Below, one piece after another: positions 39,858 through 49,165 of a stretch of 51,794 nucleotides of DNA. Position 1 is the stretch's first letter. Each line of letters begins with the position of its first letter. The DNA comes from Arsenophonus nasoniae DSM 15247 (GTDB lineage Bacteria > Pseudomonadota > Gammaproteobacteria > Enterobacterales > Enterobacteriaceae). The translations under genes and the position numbers were made by a program. The DNA lies in contig NZ_AUCC01000014.1 in NCBI RefSeq assembly GCF_000429565.1, positions 1 to 51,794 on the forward strand, given 5' to 3'. A model generated the notes under the pieces. It was given only the letters and a program-made list of their open reading frames with translations. It had not been told where the DNA came from and made no database searches.

Positions 39858-40430
39858 ATGGCTAGAGCCAATGAAATAAAAAAAGGTTACGCAGTAAACT
39901 TCAATGGTAAATTGCTATTAGTAAAAGATATTGATATTCAAACTCCAAGCGCACGAGGCGCCAGCACCCTCTACAAAATGCGTTTTACTGATATTAGAAC
40001 CGGACAAAAAGTTGAAGAACGTTTTAAAGGCGATGATAATCTAGAAACAATCCATTTAACTCATCGGGCAGTAAGTTTTTCTTATGTTGATGCTGATGAA
40101 TATGTCTTTATGGATAATGAAGATTTCACTCCTTACAATTTTAAAAAAACAGATATAGAAGAAGAACTTTTATTTTTTACTGCCTCAGGGATCCCTGGTT
40201 TGCAAGTTTTAGTAATGAATAACCAAGCTATCGCGTTAGAACTTCCCCAAACTGTTGATATGGTAATTGTAGAAACAGCACCAAGTATCAAAGGGGCATC
40301 AGCTAATGCAAGAACAAAACCAGCTATGATGGCATCTGGGCTAATAATACAAGTTCCTGAATATTTATCAATTGGTGAAAAAATTCGCATTCATATTGCA
40401 GAACGCCGTTATATGGGGCGTTGTGACTAA
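39858..40430 (+). CDS. yeiP: Elongation factor P-like protein EfpL (YeiP)
   Basis: A 190-aa paralogue of elongation factor P that helps ribosomes at proline-rich stretches. The N-terminus [26 protein letters not shown] and the [14 protein letters not shown] loop match YeiP, with Arg33 at the loop tip in place of EF-P's modified Lys. The C-terminus ends [13 protein letters not shown] start at 39858 (AAAGGA upstream) rather than 39843, to match the family. It is followed by a hairpin. Confidence 0.94.
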   Translation: MARANEIKKGYAVNFNGKLLLVKDIDIQTPSARGASTLYKMRFTDIRTGQKVEERFKGDDNLETIHLTHRAVSFSYVDADEYVFMDNEDFTPYNFKKTDIEEELLFFTASGIPGLQVLVMNNQAIALELPQTVDMVIVETAPSIKGASANARTKPAMMASGLIIQVPEYLSIGEKIRIHIAERRYMGRCD

Positions 40431-40449
40431 AACCGATAAAAATTAAATA

Positions 40450-40478
40450 ATAGCTGCTCTTAATTAAAGAGCAGTTAT
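40450..40478 (+). terminator. Hairpin downstream of yeiP
   Basis: ATAGCTGCTCT (40450-40460) pairs with AGAGCAGTTAT (40468-40478) over 11 bp with one G-T pair, about 20 bases after the yeiP stop codon. The following sequence is A-rich rather than T-rich, so termination efficiency is uncertain. Confidence 0.55.
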
Positions 40479-40516
40479 ACCAATAAAAAATAAAAGTGAC
40501 TCACTTGAAAATAAAA

Positions 40517-40759
40517 TTAATGATAGCTAATTTCCAGCATGCCCTGCATTTTGCTTATATTAACGTACAAAAAATGCATTTCACCATATTTAGCGAATGA
40601 TTTTTGTCGCTCTTTTATTAATGAATTAATACTTACCTTCCGAATTACCACTTTGCCAGATTTATGCCAATAATTTGTTTCTAACATATTATCATTTACA
40701 ATATTTTGACAAGTTGATGCAGTAATAGCACCATAAAAATGAATTACCTCCCCAGTATC
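40517..40759 (-). pseudogene. Fimbrial-subunit-like remnant without a start codon
   Basis: A minus-strand frame of 80 codons reads GEVIHFYGAITASTCQN at its N-terminal end and FLYVNISKMQGMLEISYH at its C-terminal end. The first motif resembles the mature N-terminus of type 1 fimbrial subunits (G-x-I-x-F-x-G-x-I-x-x-x-x-C). There is no start codon or signal peptide: a TGA precedes it directly, and an 8-bp hairpin TATCTCAC/GTGAGATA (40756-40778) sits at the break. It is most likely the surviving 3' part of a small pilin-like gene. Assignment rests on short motifs. Confidence 0.5.
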
Positions 40760-41785
40760 TCACTATAAACGTGAGATAATAAAATTAATGCGAGTATAAA
40801 CAAAAAATTCTTATTTAAATAACAGGGAAGCTTATTCTTAGGCAGAGCATTGCATATTTTTCATGTAAAATCATAAAAAGTTTAATCCTGATCATTAAAT
40901 ATAATCACTATTGAATATTTTTATTAAGTAATTGCGGTGAATTTGCTAATGATTTAGTAAAATTACATTTACACCTATAACTATAACTAAATATTTGGTT
41001 GAAACATAAAATATTGCTAACCGCAAAATTCCACATAACATAGTTTTTATGTAATAATAAATTTACTATTTTATTGCTTTTAAGATAATACCTTATTACT
41101 CTTTTTTATTAAGATATTTGTTATGTATTAATCATACTAATTTAATACTATTTGAATTTATTACTCTATAGGCATCAGAATTACTAGTTTAATATGATAA
41201 ATATCATATATCTGACTTATAAAATCAAAAATTTAACGAGTAAAATGAAAACGACTTATTAGCGCAAATTTTTAAAATAATAATTTCTATATTTATATAG
41301 AATTAAATAATTTTCTGCTACTGAAAAATAGACTAAATTATTTAAATAACAGACTCACTTTTATTAAAATATTTAACAAAAAAATAACCCTCTATCAATA
41401 AGATATTGTTAACCAATTTAACATAAATTTTTATTAATTCGCCAATTTGCATTGCTAATCACCAATAATCTTACGGTCTTAATAGTATACTTAACGCAAA
41501 TATTAAACCCTTTATGAAATAAGTTTATCTTCATCATCTCTATTTTTTTAAATAAAAAATTTGCTTTTTTGTAAATTAATACAAGAAAACTCGCCATTTT
41601 TTATTTCCTTGTATAAACTTGTTATGTTTAACATATCAATGTATTTGAAAAAGCTGTTGAATCATATGCATTTATATAACTAACAATAGCGTTGATATTT
41701 TAGCCTTCAACTGGAAAAATAAAATATCTTTAAATTTACTTTATGGCAAAAATCCACATAAGGATAAACAAGGGATAAATCAATA
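40760..41785. other. Gene-poor, very AT-rich region before mepS
   Basis: About 1 kb with no coding ORF I can support. In E. coli yeiR and lpxT lie between yeiP and mepS; I see no remnant of either. The last 150 bases should hold the mepS promoter. The rest looks like eroded non-coding DNA. Confidence 0.6.
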
Positions 41786-42331
41786 ATGGTAAAACTTCAA
41801 CCGTTACTGAAATACTGTATGAGGCCTATTCCGGCACTAGTCATTCCTTTATTGCTATCCGCTTGTAATTCACCAAATTCATCGCTATATAAAACACAAT
41901 CTAACTCACTTTATCAGGTATCACAAGCTGAGTTTGAGCAATTAGTACGCAATGTGGAAATTAAAACAAAAATTTTAGAGCAGTATGCAAACTGGAGAGG
42001 TGTTGCTTACCGTTTTGGTGGTACAACTAAGAAAGGTATTGATTGATCAGCCTTTACCCAACGTATCTTTAGTGAGAAATTTGGTGTTGATTTACCTCGT
42101 TCAACAAACGAACAACAATATACCGGCCACTGGGTCAAGCAACAAAATTTACGCCCTGGCGATCTCGTTTTTTTTAGAACTGGCTCAACTAATCGACATG
42201 TCGGTATATATATTGGTAATGATAAATTTGTCCATGCATCAACAAGTAGTGGTGTCACCGTTTCTGCAATAAATGATGATTATTGGAGTAAGCGTTATTA
42301 TGCCGCTCGTCGAATCATCGATACAAACTAA
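41786..42331 (+). CDS. mepS: Peptidoglycan DD-endopeptidase MepS (Spr, NlpC/P60) with in-frame TGA at the catalytic Cys
   Basis: A lipoprotein endopeptidase that cuts peptide crosslinks to let new glycan strands in. The signal ends at lipobox LSAC (Cys27). The NlpC/P60 domain follows, collinear with E. coli Spr: [17 protein letters not shown], then TGA (42044-42046), then [41 protein letters not shown] and the stop at 42331. In E. coli the TGA position is the catalytic Cys (KGIDCSGF). All other residues, including the catalytic His in RHVGIY and later His, are kept, and the 95 codons after TGA hold no further lesion. It may be a nonsense mutant, a sequencing error or, less likely, a recoded (Sec/readthrough) gene. 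Translation stopping here would give only 86 residues with no active site. Confidence 0.8.
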
Positions 42332-42334
42332 TAT

Positions 42335-42688
42335 CTAATGAGAATAACAACAAGGTAGCGTTATTGATTCCGCAATAGCTACACCTGCTGTCTTAAAATG
42401 ACAAGTCGCTAAACCTTCATCTTCATAACGAATAAAAAGACAAATTTGACCTTGCCATTCAAGTAAATCATTAGCAATTTGCATTTCATCTAAAGCTGAA
42501 CTTAGATATTTTAACACCGCCAAATTATCACTAATATCATAACAAAGCACTTTAAAGCCAATTAATATATTAGACTTGGAGCTGGATATATTATCAGGCA
42601 TTACCTCAATTTTTTTACCTGCATGCCCTGTTAACCATCGATAATTTTGAGGTAAACGATGAATGACAGATAACTTAAAATTACCCAC
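42335..42688 (-). CDS. yejG: Conserved protein YejG
   Basis: 117 aa, collinear with E. coli YejG (114 aa): LSVIHRLPQNYRWLTGHAGKKIE, then GFKVLCYDISDNLAVLKYLSSALDEMQI, and CHFKTAGVAIAE near the end. Function is unknown. It ends three bases from the mepS stop on the opposite strand. In E. coli rtn and yejABEF lie between mepS and yejG; they are absent here. Confidence 0.88.
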   Translation of the reverse strand: MGNFKLSVIHRLPQNYRWLTGHAGKKIEVMPDNISSSKSNILIGFKVLCYDISDNLAVLKYLSSALDEMQIANDLLEWQGQICLFIRYEDEGLATCHFKTAGVAIAESITLPCCYSH

Positions 42689-43148
42689 TAAAAACCCTAT
42701 ATTGTAATTAATTATATTATTTTTCTATTTAAGTAAAAAAATAACTTAACATACTAACTTATCAAGCTATTTTATACTTATCTTGGCATTTTACATCATA
42801 TTAATATGATAAATTTTTGTTATTGTAATATAAAAATCTAGCTTAAACAAAACAAAATATGTTAATAAAGTTAACAAAATATATTATCTTTCTATCGAAA
42901 CTGTAATTTTTGATTTGATTTTTATAAAAAAGCCATATATCAACCAATTAGCTTAAATAAGCAGTAATAAAAGATAAAATAATGAATAAACTGTTAGGCT
43001 CATGATTTGAGCCTATCTAAATTGTGGTTGCTATCGAAGTAAAAGATAAGAAATTACACTGAGTCCATATTAATAAAACGTATTTAAATAACGACATAAC
43101 ACTAATAAAACCTATTTTTTATAAAATAGATAAGTAATTCTAATTATA
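42689..43148. other. yejG-bcr intergenic region with one hairpin
   Basis: 460 AT-rich bases without a supportable ORF. TAGGCTCA (42995-43002) and TGAGCCTA (43008-43015) form an 8-bp stem with a 5-base loop, possibly the end of bcr transcription, although no clear T run follows on the minus strand. Otherwise I see nothing. Confidence 0.5.
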
Positions 43149-44336
43149 TTAATCTTTACTGTAATTAGCCAATAAAACAAACCCCATTGCAAGACAAACG
43201 CATAATCCCATAAATCCTACCATCGACCAAGCTGTCGTTGTTTTGAAACAAGAAAGCAAGTAACCAAAAAATGCGCCAATACCGAAACGTATTGTGCCAA
43301 CTAAAGATGAAACTGTTCCAGCAATATGGGGATAATTATCTAAAATGACAGACATTGCATTAGAAGAGATCATAGCAATACTACCAACATAAACAGCAAC
43401 ACCAAATATCATAGGAATAAAACCTAAGTCCAATATAGTGCTAAGAATCAGCCACATCCCCATAATAAATTGCAGTGTTAAGCCAATATGTAACATTTTC
43501 AATGCGCCAAAATGGCGTACATAACGGCTATTAAGCGTAGTCAGTAAAAACAAAAAAACAATATTTAAGCCAAAATAATAACCAAAATGCTGTGGTGAAA
43601 CCCCATTTAATTCAATATATACAAACGGTCCGGTATTTAAAAATGAAAACAACCCAGCAAAGGAAAATCCACTAGCAAGAATATAGCAAAAGACTTGTCT
43701 AGCACGGAACAAGGTGAAAATTTGTTTTATAGTATTACGTAAATGAAATTTTTGCCTTTTTTCCTTAGGTAAAGTTTCTTGAATAAAAAAAGTAACTAAT
43801 AAAGCCGCTATGATTGCGGCTAAAGAAATAATCCAAAAAATAGCATGCCAGGAAAACCAAATCATCGCCATACCACCTAAAATCGGTGCTAATAATGGCG
43901 CGATTGTCATGACTAACAAAACAAAAGACATGCTACGTGAAAATTCATCACTACTAAACATATCTCTCATCAAAGCAGTGATGACAACACTTGCTGCTGC
44001 AGCCGATAATCCTTGTAAAAAACGGACAAAAATAAATTGATCAATATTACTGGCTAGAGCACAAATCCCTGAAGTAATTGCAAAAATGATCACGCCACCC
44101 AATATCACAGGCTTTCGCCCTATACTATCTGCCATCGGGCCATAAAACAGTTGACCTATTGCAAAGCCGAAAATATAGCTATTTAAAGTCATCTGAACTT
44201 GACCGGTATCAACATTAAAACTTTTTGCAATCGATGGTAAACTAGGCAAATACATGTCAATGGCTAATGGCATCAACATGGATATAAGGCCTAAAATTAG
44301 AATTAGGCTGAAATAAGAGGAACGCTGACGTTGCAT
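43149..44336 (-). CDS. bcr: Bcr/CflA-family multidrug efflux transporter
   Basis: A 12-helix major facilitator superfamily drug:H+ antiporter. It is collinear with E. coli Bcr (396 aa; here 395): LGLISMLMPLAIDMYLPSLPSI in helix 1, the MFS motif GPMADSIGRKP between helices 2 and 3, and ASGFSFAGLFSFLNTGPFVYIE. In E. coli overexpression gives bicyclomycin resistance and exports small peptides or cysteine. Order yejG-bcr-rsuA is as in E. coli. Confidence 0.94.
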   Translation of the reverse strand: MQRQRSSYFSLILILGLISMLMPLAIDMYLPSLPSIAKSFNVDTGQVQMTLNSYIFGFAIGQLFYGPMADSIGRKPVILGGVIIFAITSGICALASNIDQFIFVRFLQGLSAAAASVVITALMRDMFSSDEFSRSMSFVLLVMTIAPLLAPILGGMAMIWFSWHAIFWIISLAAIIAALLVTFFIQETLPKEKRQKFHLRNTIKQIFTLFRARQVFCYILASGFSFAGLFSFLNTGPFVYIELNGVSPQHFGYYFGLNIVFLFLLTTLNSRYVRHFGALKMLHIGLTLQFIMGMWLILSTILDLGFIPMIFGVAVYVGSIAMISSNAMSVILDNYPHIAGTVSSLVGTIRFGIGAFFGYLLSCFKTTTAWSMVGFMGLCVCLAMGFVLLANYSKD

Positions 44337-44375
44337 ACTAACATACTCCCAAATAGAGAAAGTAAAAAATATAAT

Positions 44376-45068
44376 TTAAATAGTTTTGATTTCTTCTTGT
44401 GTTAAAGAACGATATTCACCAGCCCTTAATGCTGGATCAAGATAAATACCACCGATACGCTCACGATGAAGTGCACAAACATGATTACCCACCGCTGCAA
44501 ACATTCTTTTGACTTGATGATACCGGCCTTCACTAATTGTCAAGCGCACCTGCTTTGATGAAACTATCGATAGCTTTGCGGGCTTTGTGGGTAATTTTTC
44601 ACCTTTAAGCCATATCCCTGCTAAAAACTTATCCGCTAGCTCAGTTGAAACCGGTTGTGCCAATGTGACAAGATAAGTTTTCTCACAATGATGTTTTGGC
44701 GAGATCATTTTATGTGTCCATTTACCATCATCAGTTATAATCACTAACCCGGTTGTATCTATGTCTAATCTGCCAGCAATATGTAACTTTGTTATAGCAG
44801 GTTCATCAATAAACGATAAAATTGTTAGGTTTACGCTATCTACCGTAGAACAAACATAACCTTGTGGTTTATTCAGCATAAAATAGCGCGGGCCGATAAT
44901 ATGTTGCAATACGACACCGTCATAGCTAACTATCATCTCAGGCGTAATTTGATAAGAGCCGGTTTTTATTATTTCATTATCAACCATAACTTTTCCTGCT
45001 CGTAATTCTCGTATGACCAAGCCACGGCTGATTGTTAGTTGTTGAGATAAAAACTTATCGAGGCGCAT
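44376..45068 (-). CDS. rsuA: 16S rRNA pseudouridine516 synthase RsuA
   Basis: An S4 domain ([27 protein letters not shown]) is followed by the RsuA catalytic domain, with the nucleophilic Asp in [10 protein letters not shown] (about residue 102) and the conserved [17 protein letters not shown]. Of two adjacent ATG codons I use the second (45068), which matches E. coli. The product is 230 aa. It is divergent from radD. Confidence 0.94.
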   Translation of the reverse strand: MRLDKFLSQQLTISRGLVIRELRAGKVMVDNEIIKTGSYQITPEMIVSYDGVVLQHIIGPRYFMLNKPQGYVCSTVDSVNLTILSFIDEPAITKLHIAGRLDIDTTGLVIITDDGKWTHKMISPKHHCEKTYLVTLAQPVSTELADKFLAGIWLKGEKLPTKPAKLSIVSSKQVRLTISEGRYHQVKRMFAAVGNHVCALHRERIGGIYLDPALRAGEYRSLTQEEIKTI

Positions 45069-45331
45069 CATAATTTTTAAATCTATATGAAAGGGTTAGA
45101 ATGCATATGTATTATTATGCTAAATCATTGGATGATTACAATCATTGCTTTTATACAACGCTGATAATAAGTAACGTGAATAACTATAACGCAATCAATT
45201 ATATCAATAACTTGTTAGAGAAGATATAGCTTGCTACAGTAGATTTTATTTTTAATATAGATTACTTCAATATGAATAAGCGAAAAATGCTAATCTACTT
45301 GTTATTTATTTTAATATTTTAGTCAATAATC

Positions 45332-47089
45332 ATGATAGTTACGCTAAGACCATATCAACAAGATGCCGTTCATGCAGCAATAAACTATTTTCGCGGCCAT
45401 AAAGAACCGGCGGTCATTGTGTTACCTACCGGTGCAGGAAAAAGTCTTGTAATTGCTGAATTAGCTAGATTGGCCCGAGGACGAGTACTGGTATTAGCCC
45501 ATGTAAAAGAACTTGTTGAACAGAACCATAATAAATACCACTCCTATGGATTAACTGCTGATATTTATGCCGCCGGACTTAATAAAAAACAAAATGAAAA
45601 TAAAGTTATTTTTGCCAGCGTACAATCTGTGGCAAAAAATTTAGCGGATTTTAATACCCCTTTTTCACTGTTAATTATTGATGAATGCCACCGTATCAGT
45701 CTCAATAACGATGGTCAATATCAACAAATCATTCAAAAATTGCAACACAATAACCCTAATTTATGTGTTTTAGGGTTAACGGCAACACCTTATCGTCTGT
45801 CGGAAGGCTGGATATATCAGTATCACTACCATGGTATGATAAAAGGCAATGAAAACTGTTTTTTTCGCGATTGTATTTATGAATTACCGTTAAGGTATAT
45901 GATAAAAAATCATTATCTTGTGCCACCTAAACGCCTAGATATGCCGGTTATTCAATACGACTTTAGTCAATTGCGCCTAAGCCAAGAAGGCATTTTTAAT
46001 CACGCAGATTTAAATCAGGAAATCAAACGTCAGCAAAGAGTCACTCCCCTGATTATTAAGCAAATTATTGAATATGCCCGTTCCTGTCAGGGCTGTATGA
46101 TCTTCGCCGCTACCGTTGAGCATGCCAAAGAAATTTTGGCATTATTACCTAATGACGAAGCAGCATTGATTTGCGCAGAGACGACAGCAAGAGCCCGTGA
46201 AAAAACTATTTATGCGTTTAAAGCACAAAAAATTCGCTATTTAGTTAACGTATCGGTCTTAACCACTGGCTTTGATGCCCCTCATGTCGATCTGATTGCT
46301 ATTTTACGTCCCACTGAATCAGTGAGCCTCTATCAACAAATAATTGGTCGCGGACTAAGGCTATTTCCGAACAAAAGTCAATGCATTATTCTTGATTACG
46401 CAGGAAATCCCCATGATCTTTATATGCCAGAAATTGGTAGCCCCAAAAGTGATCCACAAAACGTGCCCGTTCAAGTTTTTTGCCCACTTTGTCATTTTGC
46501 TAATCTATTCTGGGGAAAAAACGATTCAGACGGTCAAATCATTGAGCATTATGGCCGTCGTTGCCAAGGCTGGGAAGAAAAGCACAACGGACAAAAAAAA
46601 CAGTGTCAATTTCGCTTTCGTTTTAAACAATGTCCAGACTGTGGTGCTGAAAATGACATTGCAGCACGACGTTGTCATCAATGTCAGGCAATTTTAGTTG
46701 ATCCGGATGATATGTTAAAAACAGCGTTAAAATTGAAAAATTCCCTGATCCTTCGCTGCGGAGGCATGCAACTGACTGCCGGACATGATAAGAAAGGAGA
46801 ATGGTTAAAAGTCACTTACTACGATGAAGATGGTAGCAACGTCTCAGAACTGTTTCGATTAACAACGTCAGCTCAGCGCAAAATCTTTCAACAACGTTTT
46901 CTGTTGCTACACCAGCGAGCTCCAGGCCTTCCGTTCCAATGGCAAACTGCGGCCGATATCTTACGTCAAAAGACAAGATTACGTCATCCTAACTTTGTTA
47001 TCGCACGTAAACAAAACCGGTTTTGGCAAATAAGAGAAAAAATTTTTGACTACCAAGGAAAGTATCGTCTGGCTGACGACCTCTATTAG
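45332..47089 (+). CDS. radD: DEAD/DEAH-type helicase-like protein RadD (YejH)
   Basis: A superfamily 2 ATPase involved in DNA-damage tolerance, interacting with SSB and RecA in E. coli. Walker A LPTGAGKS lies at residues 31-38 and DECH at 117-120. The helicase C-terminal motif [17 protein letters not shown] ... [12 protein letters not shown] follows. The C-terminal third carries Cys pairs (CPLCHF, CPDCGAE, CHQCQ) that look zinc-binding. The length of 585 aa equals the family norm (586). Confidence 0.93.
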   Translation: MIVTLRPYQQDAVHAAINYFRGHKEPAVIVLPTGAGKSLVIAELARLARGRVLVLAHVKELVEQNHNKYHSYGLTADIYAAGLNKKQNENKVIFASVQSVAKNLADFNTPFSLLIIDECHRISLNNDGQYQQIIQKLQHNNPNLCVLGLTATPYRLSEGWIYQYHYHGMIKGNENCFFRDCIYELPLRYMIKNHYLVPPKRLDMPVIQYDFSQLRLSQEGIFNHADLNQEIKRQQRVTPLIIKQIIEYARSCQGCMIFAATVEHAKEILALLPNDEAALICAETTARAREKTIYAFKAQKIRYLVNVSVLTTGFDAPHVDLIAILRPTESVSLYQQIIGRGLRLFPNKSQCIILDYAGNPHDLYMPEIGSPKSDPQNVPVQVFCPLCHFANLFWGKNDSDGQIIEHYGRRCQGWEEKHNGQKKQCQFRFRFKQCPDCGAENDIAARRCHQCQAILVDPDDMLKTALKLKNSLILRCGGMQLTAGHDKKGEWLKVTYYDEDGSNVSELFRLTTSAQRKIFQQRFLLLHQRAPGLPFQWQTAADILRQKTRLRHPNFVIARKQNRFWQIREKIFDYQGKYRLADDLY

Positions 47090-47167
47090 TATAATGATTG
47101 CCATTTGTCTTTGTTATCTAGCTGTTGTTCCTTAAAGGAATATAAATTCCTAAAATTAGGAACTTTA

Positions 47168-47294
47168 TTTGCTGTAGCGCGTTTTTTTCGTTAAAATGCC
47201 GCCCGCTTGATTAGCAATCACTAACAAGTTTTTATTAACAGATCTGCTACTGGGTCGCCTGTCGCAGAGTCTTTTTACATTATGAGAACAAATC
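47168..47294 (+). promoter_or_regulatory. rplY promoter and leader
   Basis: TTTGCT (47168-47173) and TAAAAT (47192-47197) are 18 bases apart and form a plausible sigma-70 promoter. The leader has a TCTGC/GCAGA stem (47243-47268) and only a weak GAG as ribosome-binding site. In E. coli rplY is reported to be controlled by L25 through its leader; whether this leader behaves the same is inference. Confidence 0.55.
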
Positions 47295-47576
47295 ATGCTA
47301 ACTATTAATGCAGAAATCCGCAAAGAGCAGGGTAAGGGTGCGAGCCGCCGCCTGCGTAAAAACAACAAATTACCGGCTATCGTCTATGGTGGTGATCAAG
47401 AGCCCGTTTCTATTGAACTCAACCATGATGAAGTTATCAACCAAGAAAGCAAGCCAGAGTTTTATGAAGTATTAACACTGGTGGTGGGCGGCAAAAAAAC
47501 CAAAGTTAAAGTACAAGCGGTTCAGCGTCATCCGTTTAAGCCTAAACTAACCCATATCGATTTCTTGCGGGTTTAA
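47295..47576 (+). CDS. rplY: 50S ribosomal protein L25
   Basis: The short single-domain form of the 5S rRNA-binding protein, 93 aa (94 in E. coli). It begins [33 protein letters not shown] and ends [18 protein letters not shown], both diagnostic. It is preceded by its own promoter and followed by two hairpins. Confidence 0.97.
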   Translation: MLTINAEIRKEQGKGASRRLRKNNKLPAIVYGGDQEPVSIELNHDEVINQESKPEFYEVLTLVVGGKKTKVKVQAVQRHPFKPKLTHIDFLRV

Positions 47577-47613
47577 TAACGCAAAATTGCGCTTTTTTAC
47601 TAAGCCAATCATC

Positions 47614-47645
47614 AATAACGCCGCCCTTGCGGCGTTATTTGTTTT
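47614..47645. terminator. Terminator between rplY and yejK
   Basis: AATAACGCCGC and GCGGCGTTATT form a perfect 11-bp stem with a 4-base loop, followed by TGTTTTT on the plus strand. A smaller hairpin, GCAA/TTGC followed by six Ts, lies at about 47579-47598, directly after rplY. Confidence 0.85.
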
Positions 47646-47654
47646 TCAGCATCA

Positions 47655-48662
47655 TCAACGGCTTTTCTTACTACGCTCTAATTGCTCACGTAAGTTCGGT
47701 GGTGTACCTTTAATTGTTAAAGTATCCGTTGCCGGATCCCAAAAAACACGCTCATCCAATAACAAAGCATCAAAGTTAATGGTCAAGCCACCGCCACTAC
47801 CTGAATATTTAGTTAATTGTTTGAGAGTCGTACGATCTGGTGGAAAACTTTCTGCCAATTGATAGCCATTTTGTTGAGTAAATTCAACAAAATTCTGCTC
47901 TCCTAAAGCGGGTAACTCGTTTGATAAGCGCTTTAATTCAATTTCTTCTCCGGCTTGTTGTTGCTCATTACAATAACGATAAACTTGCTGTCGATATTCC
48001 TGCGTTGCTGCCTGGTTTAACTCAGAAGAATCACAATAATCATTTACGGCTTGCAGTAATCCTTTATTCTGTATTTTAGTATTCATGCCTTCGCTAGCTG
48101 ACAGAAAATCCATAAAAAAATCAGATATTTTACGCCCAACACGTCCTTTTAAAAAAGTTAAATAACGTTCGGAAGCAGGATTTCTTTCCCATTCAGTCAA
48201 GTCTATGCGAGCAACAATATCTACATGCGGAATATCAAGATAATGAGTAGTGTTTAATTCTAAATTATCATTAACAAACATACTATTACAGCTATTTAAT
48301 ATGGCTATTAATAAGTAATCTACCACTAAATAACGATATTGACAAAACAGTACCACCCCACCTTCTGCAAATGGATATTTTGCCAGTTCATCCCGCAAAC
48401 GAATTGTTGCCGCACGACTAAATCCCAAAAAGTTTTCATCTCCTTTTCTTAAAGAAACTAATGCTTCAGCTAATTTGCTCGCTTGATTAAAAGTGGCAAA
48501 GGCTTTACTTTTAGCGCCATAAATTCGATGCAATTCTGCCATCATTTCATGCACGATATTATCCGTGCCTAATAAAGAATCACGCAGCACAACCTCTAGT
48601 GTTTGTTCATCACGTTTTATCAACTGATGTAAAGCAATCTGGCAAATATCCAGACTCATCAT
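47655..48662 (-). CDS. yejK: Nucleoid-associated protein YejK (NdpA)
   Basis: 335 aa, the E. coli length. Family segments are [30 protein letters not shown], the central [26 protein letters not shown] and [16 protein letters not shown], and the C-terminal [28 protein letters not shown]. It associates with the nucleoid. It is divergent from yejL-yejM, as in E. coli. Confidence 0.94.
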   Translation of the reverse strand: MMSLDICQIALHQLIKRDEQTLEVVLRDSLLGTDNIVHEMMAELHRIYGAKSKAFATFNQASKLAEALVSLRKGDENFLGFSRAATIRLRDELAKYPFAEGGVVLFCQYRYLVVDYLLIAILNSCNSMFVNDNLELNTTHYLDIPHVDIVARIDLTEWERNPASERYLTFLKGRVGRKISDFFMDFLSASEGMNTKIQNKGLLQAVNDYCDSSELNQAATQEYRQQVYRYCNEQQQAGEEIELKRLSNELPALGEQNFVEFTQQNGYQLAESFPPDRTTLKQLTKYSGSGGGLTINFDALLLDERVFWDPATDTLTIKGTPPNLREQLERSKKSR

Positions 48663-48917
48663 TTACTCCTTATTTTCTTTATGGCATAAAGATCAATGGT
48701 ATTCAAACATCGATAACCTTTCCCCGCGGCCAAATTGGTATTTATTGATATAACATTTTTGTATTATGGGCATATAATAAGATTTATAAATTATGGAAAC
48801 GGGTTAATTTAAAATATTACTAAGTGAAATTATCCTGTTAAATTAGACAAAACAACTACAGCAAAAAACGCAACAATACGCTAAAATATAACGCTTTATT
48901 CATTCAGGATTTTTATT

Positions 48918-49145
48918 ATGCCACAATCATCCCGTTATAGTGATGAGCAAATTGAACATCTACTCCTAGAATTAGTTAAGGTGCTAGAAAAACATAAAGC
49001 ACCAACTAATCTATCATTGATAGTATTAGGTAACATGGTAACAAATTTAATTAATACAACGGTTACACTGACTCAGCGTAAAACTATTGCCGAATCTTTC
49101 GCTCAGGCGTTACTTTCTTCCGTTAATGAAGAAAAAATTCACTAA
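48918..49145 (+). CDS. yejL: UPF0352 protein YejL
   Basis: 75 aa, matching E. coli Yej[46 protein letters not shown]. It starts after CAGGA (about 8 bases upstream) and precedes yejM by 20 bases, so the two are co-transcribed. Function is unknown. Confidence 0.93.
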   Translation: MPQSSRYSDEQIEHLLLELVKVLEKHKAPTNLSLIVLGNMVTNLINTTVTLTQRKTIAESFAQALLSSVNEEKIH

Positions 49146-49165
49146 TCAGCAGATAAAATTAAAAC

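Noticed and set aside
42044..42100. Selenocysteine insertion element after the mepS TGA
   Set aside because: I looked for a stem-loop with an apical GU at the usual distance and found none convincing, so I do not call a SECIS.
41985..42272. 95-codon plus-strand ORF overlapping the 3' half of mepS
   Set aside because: It is out of frame with the NlpC/P60 domain and has no coding signature. The conserved text is in the mepS frame.
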